NCBI GenBank assembly: GCA_903951185.1
Contig: CAJBBC010000145.1
Span: forward strand, 1-5,855
Source: an uncultured Actinomycetes bacterium
GTDB lineage: Bacteria; Actinomycetota; Actinomycetes; S36-B12; UBA5976
Direction: 5' to 3'
Length of the DNA: 5,855 nucleotides
A model generated the notes under the pieces. The model did no database searches. It saw nothing but the letters and a program-made list of their open reading frames with translations, and was not told where the DNA came from. Made by a program: the position numbers and the translations under genes. Shown piece after piece: positions 5,640 through 5,855 of this stretch (position 1 is its first letter; the number at the start of each line of letters is the position of its first letter).

Positions 5640-5855
5640 TTATTCCCATTCAATCGTGCCAGGTGGCTTACTTGTTACATCTAGTACAACACGATTCACT
5701 TCGCGAACCTCGTTAGTGATGCGTGTCGAAATTTTAGCAAGTAAGTCATAAGGTAACCGCGTCCAATCAGCGGTCATGGCATCTTCGCTTGAAACTGGGC
5801 GAAGTACGATCGGATGCCCGTAAGTTCGACCATCTCCTTGTACTCCAACGCTACG
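5640..5855 (-). CDS. guaA: GMP synthase (glutamine-hydrolysing), C-terminal end, cut by window edge
   Basis: The enzyme makes GMP from XMP, ATP and glutamine in purine synthesis. The window holds the last 71 residues. They contain the hallmark C-terminal dimerisation/XMP-binding sequence: RSVGVQGDGRTYGHPIVLRP, then the SSEDAMTADWTRLPYDLL block, ITNEV, and the terminal TSKPPGTIEWE. This ending is nearly invariant in GuaA, so the gene is intact at its 3' end. The amidotransferase and ATP-pyrophosphatase domains lie beyond position 5855. The TAA stop at 5640-5642 is 2 nt before the preferred start of the small membrane protein, indicating an operon. Confidence 0.97.
   Translation of the reverse strand, partial: RSVGVQGDGRTYGHPIVLRPVSSEDAMTADWTRLPYDLLAKISTRITNEVREVNRVVLDVTSKPPGTIEWE

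Overview
The window is a compact stretch of chromosome from an actinobacterium of moderate-to-low GC. The proteins read as actinobacterial: the PcrA helicase, the GuaA C-terminus and SucC all have that look. The DNA, however, is AT-rich by actinobacterial standards, intergenic gaps are short, and several genes appear to start leaderless, with a TAnnnT-type -10 box about 7-8 nt before the start codon. This fits a streamlined planktonic actinobacterium such as the freshwater acI / Nanopelagicales group. That placement is an inference from style; no rRNA or other marker is present.

Layout from left to right. (1) The start of sucC (succinyl-CoA synthetase beta) on the minus strand, cut by the left edge. 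(2) A 140-residue stand-alone cobalamin-binding protein on the minus strand, of the kind that forms the small subunit of acyl-CoA mutases. (3) A divergent intergenic region of about 240 bp. (4) A plus-strand M23 (LytM-type) peptidoglycan hydrolase with a repetitive basic N-terminus and a coiled coil. (5) pcrA, a UvrD-family helicase, on the minus strand, whose stop codon lies 3 bp from that of the M23 gene. (6) A very short divergent promoter region of 46 bp. (7) A plus-strand PIG-L/LmbE zinc deacetylase whose stop codon is the loop of a strong terminator hairpin. (8) A small four-helix membrane protein on the minus strand, immediately downstream of (9) guaA (GMP synthase), whose 3' end is cut by the right edge.

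Most genes are housekeeping. SucC and the mutase subunit both touch succinyl-CoA/methylmalonyl-CoA metabolism. The M23 enzyme works on the wall, PcrA on DNA repair and transcription conflicts, and GuaA on purines. I see no mobile element, CRISPR array, RNA gene or defence cassette. No clearly new system stands out. The notable signals are architectural: a stop codon in a terminator loop, facing leaderless promoters, start-site corrections and an in-frame 15-bp repeat tract.
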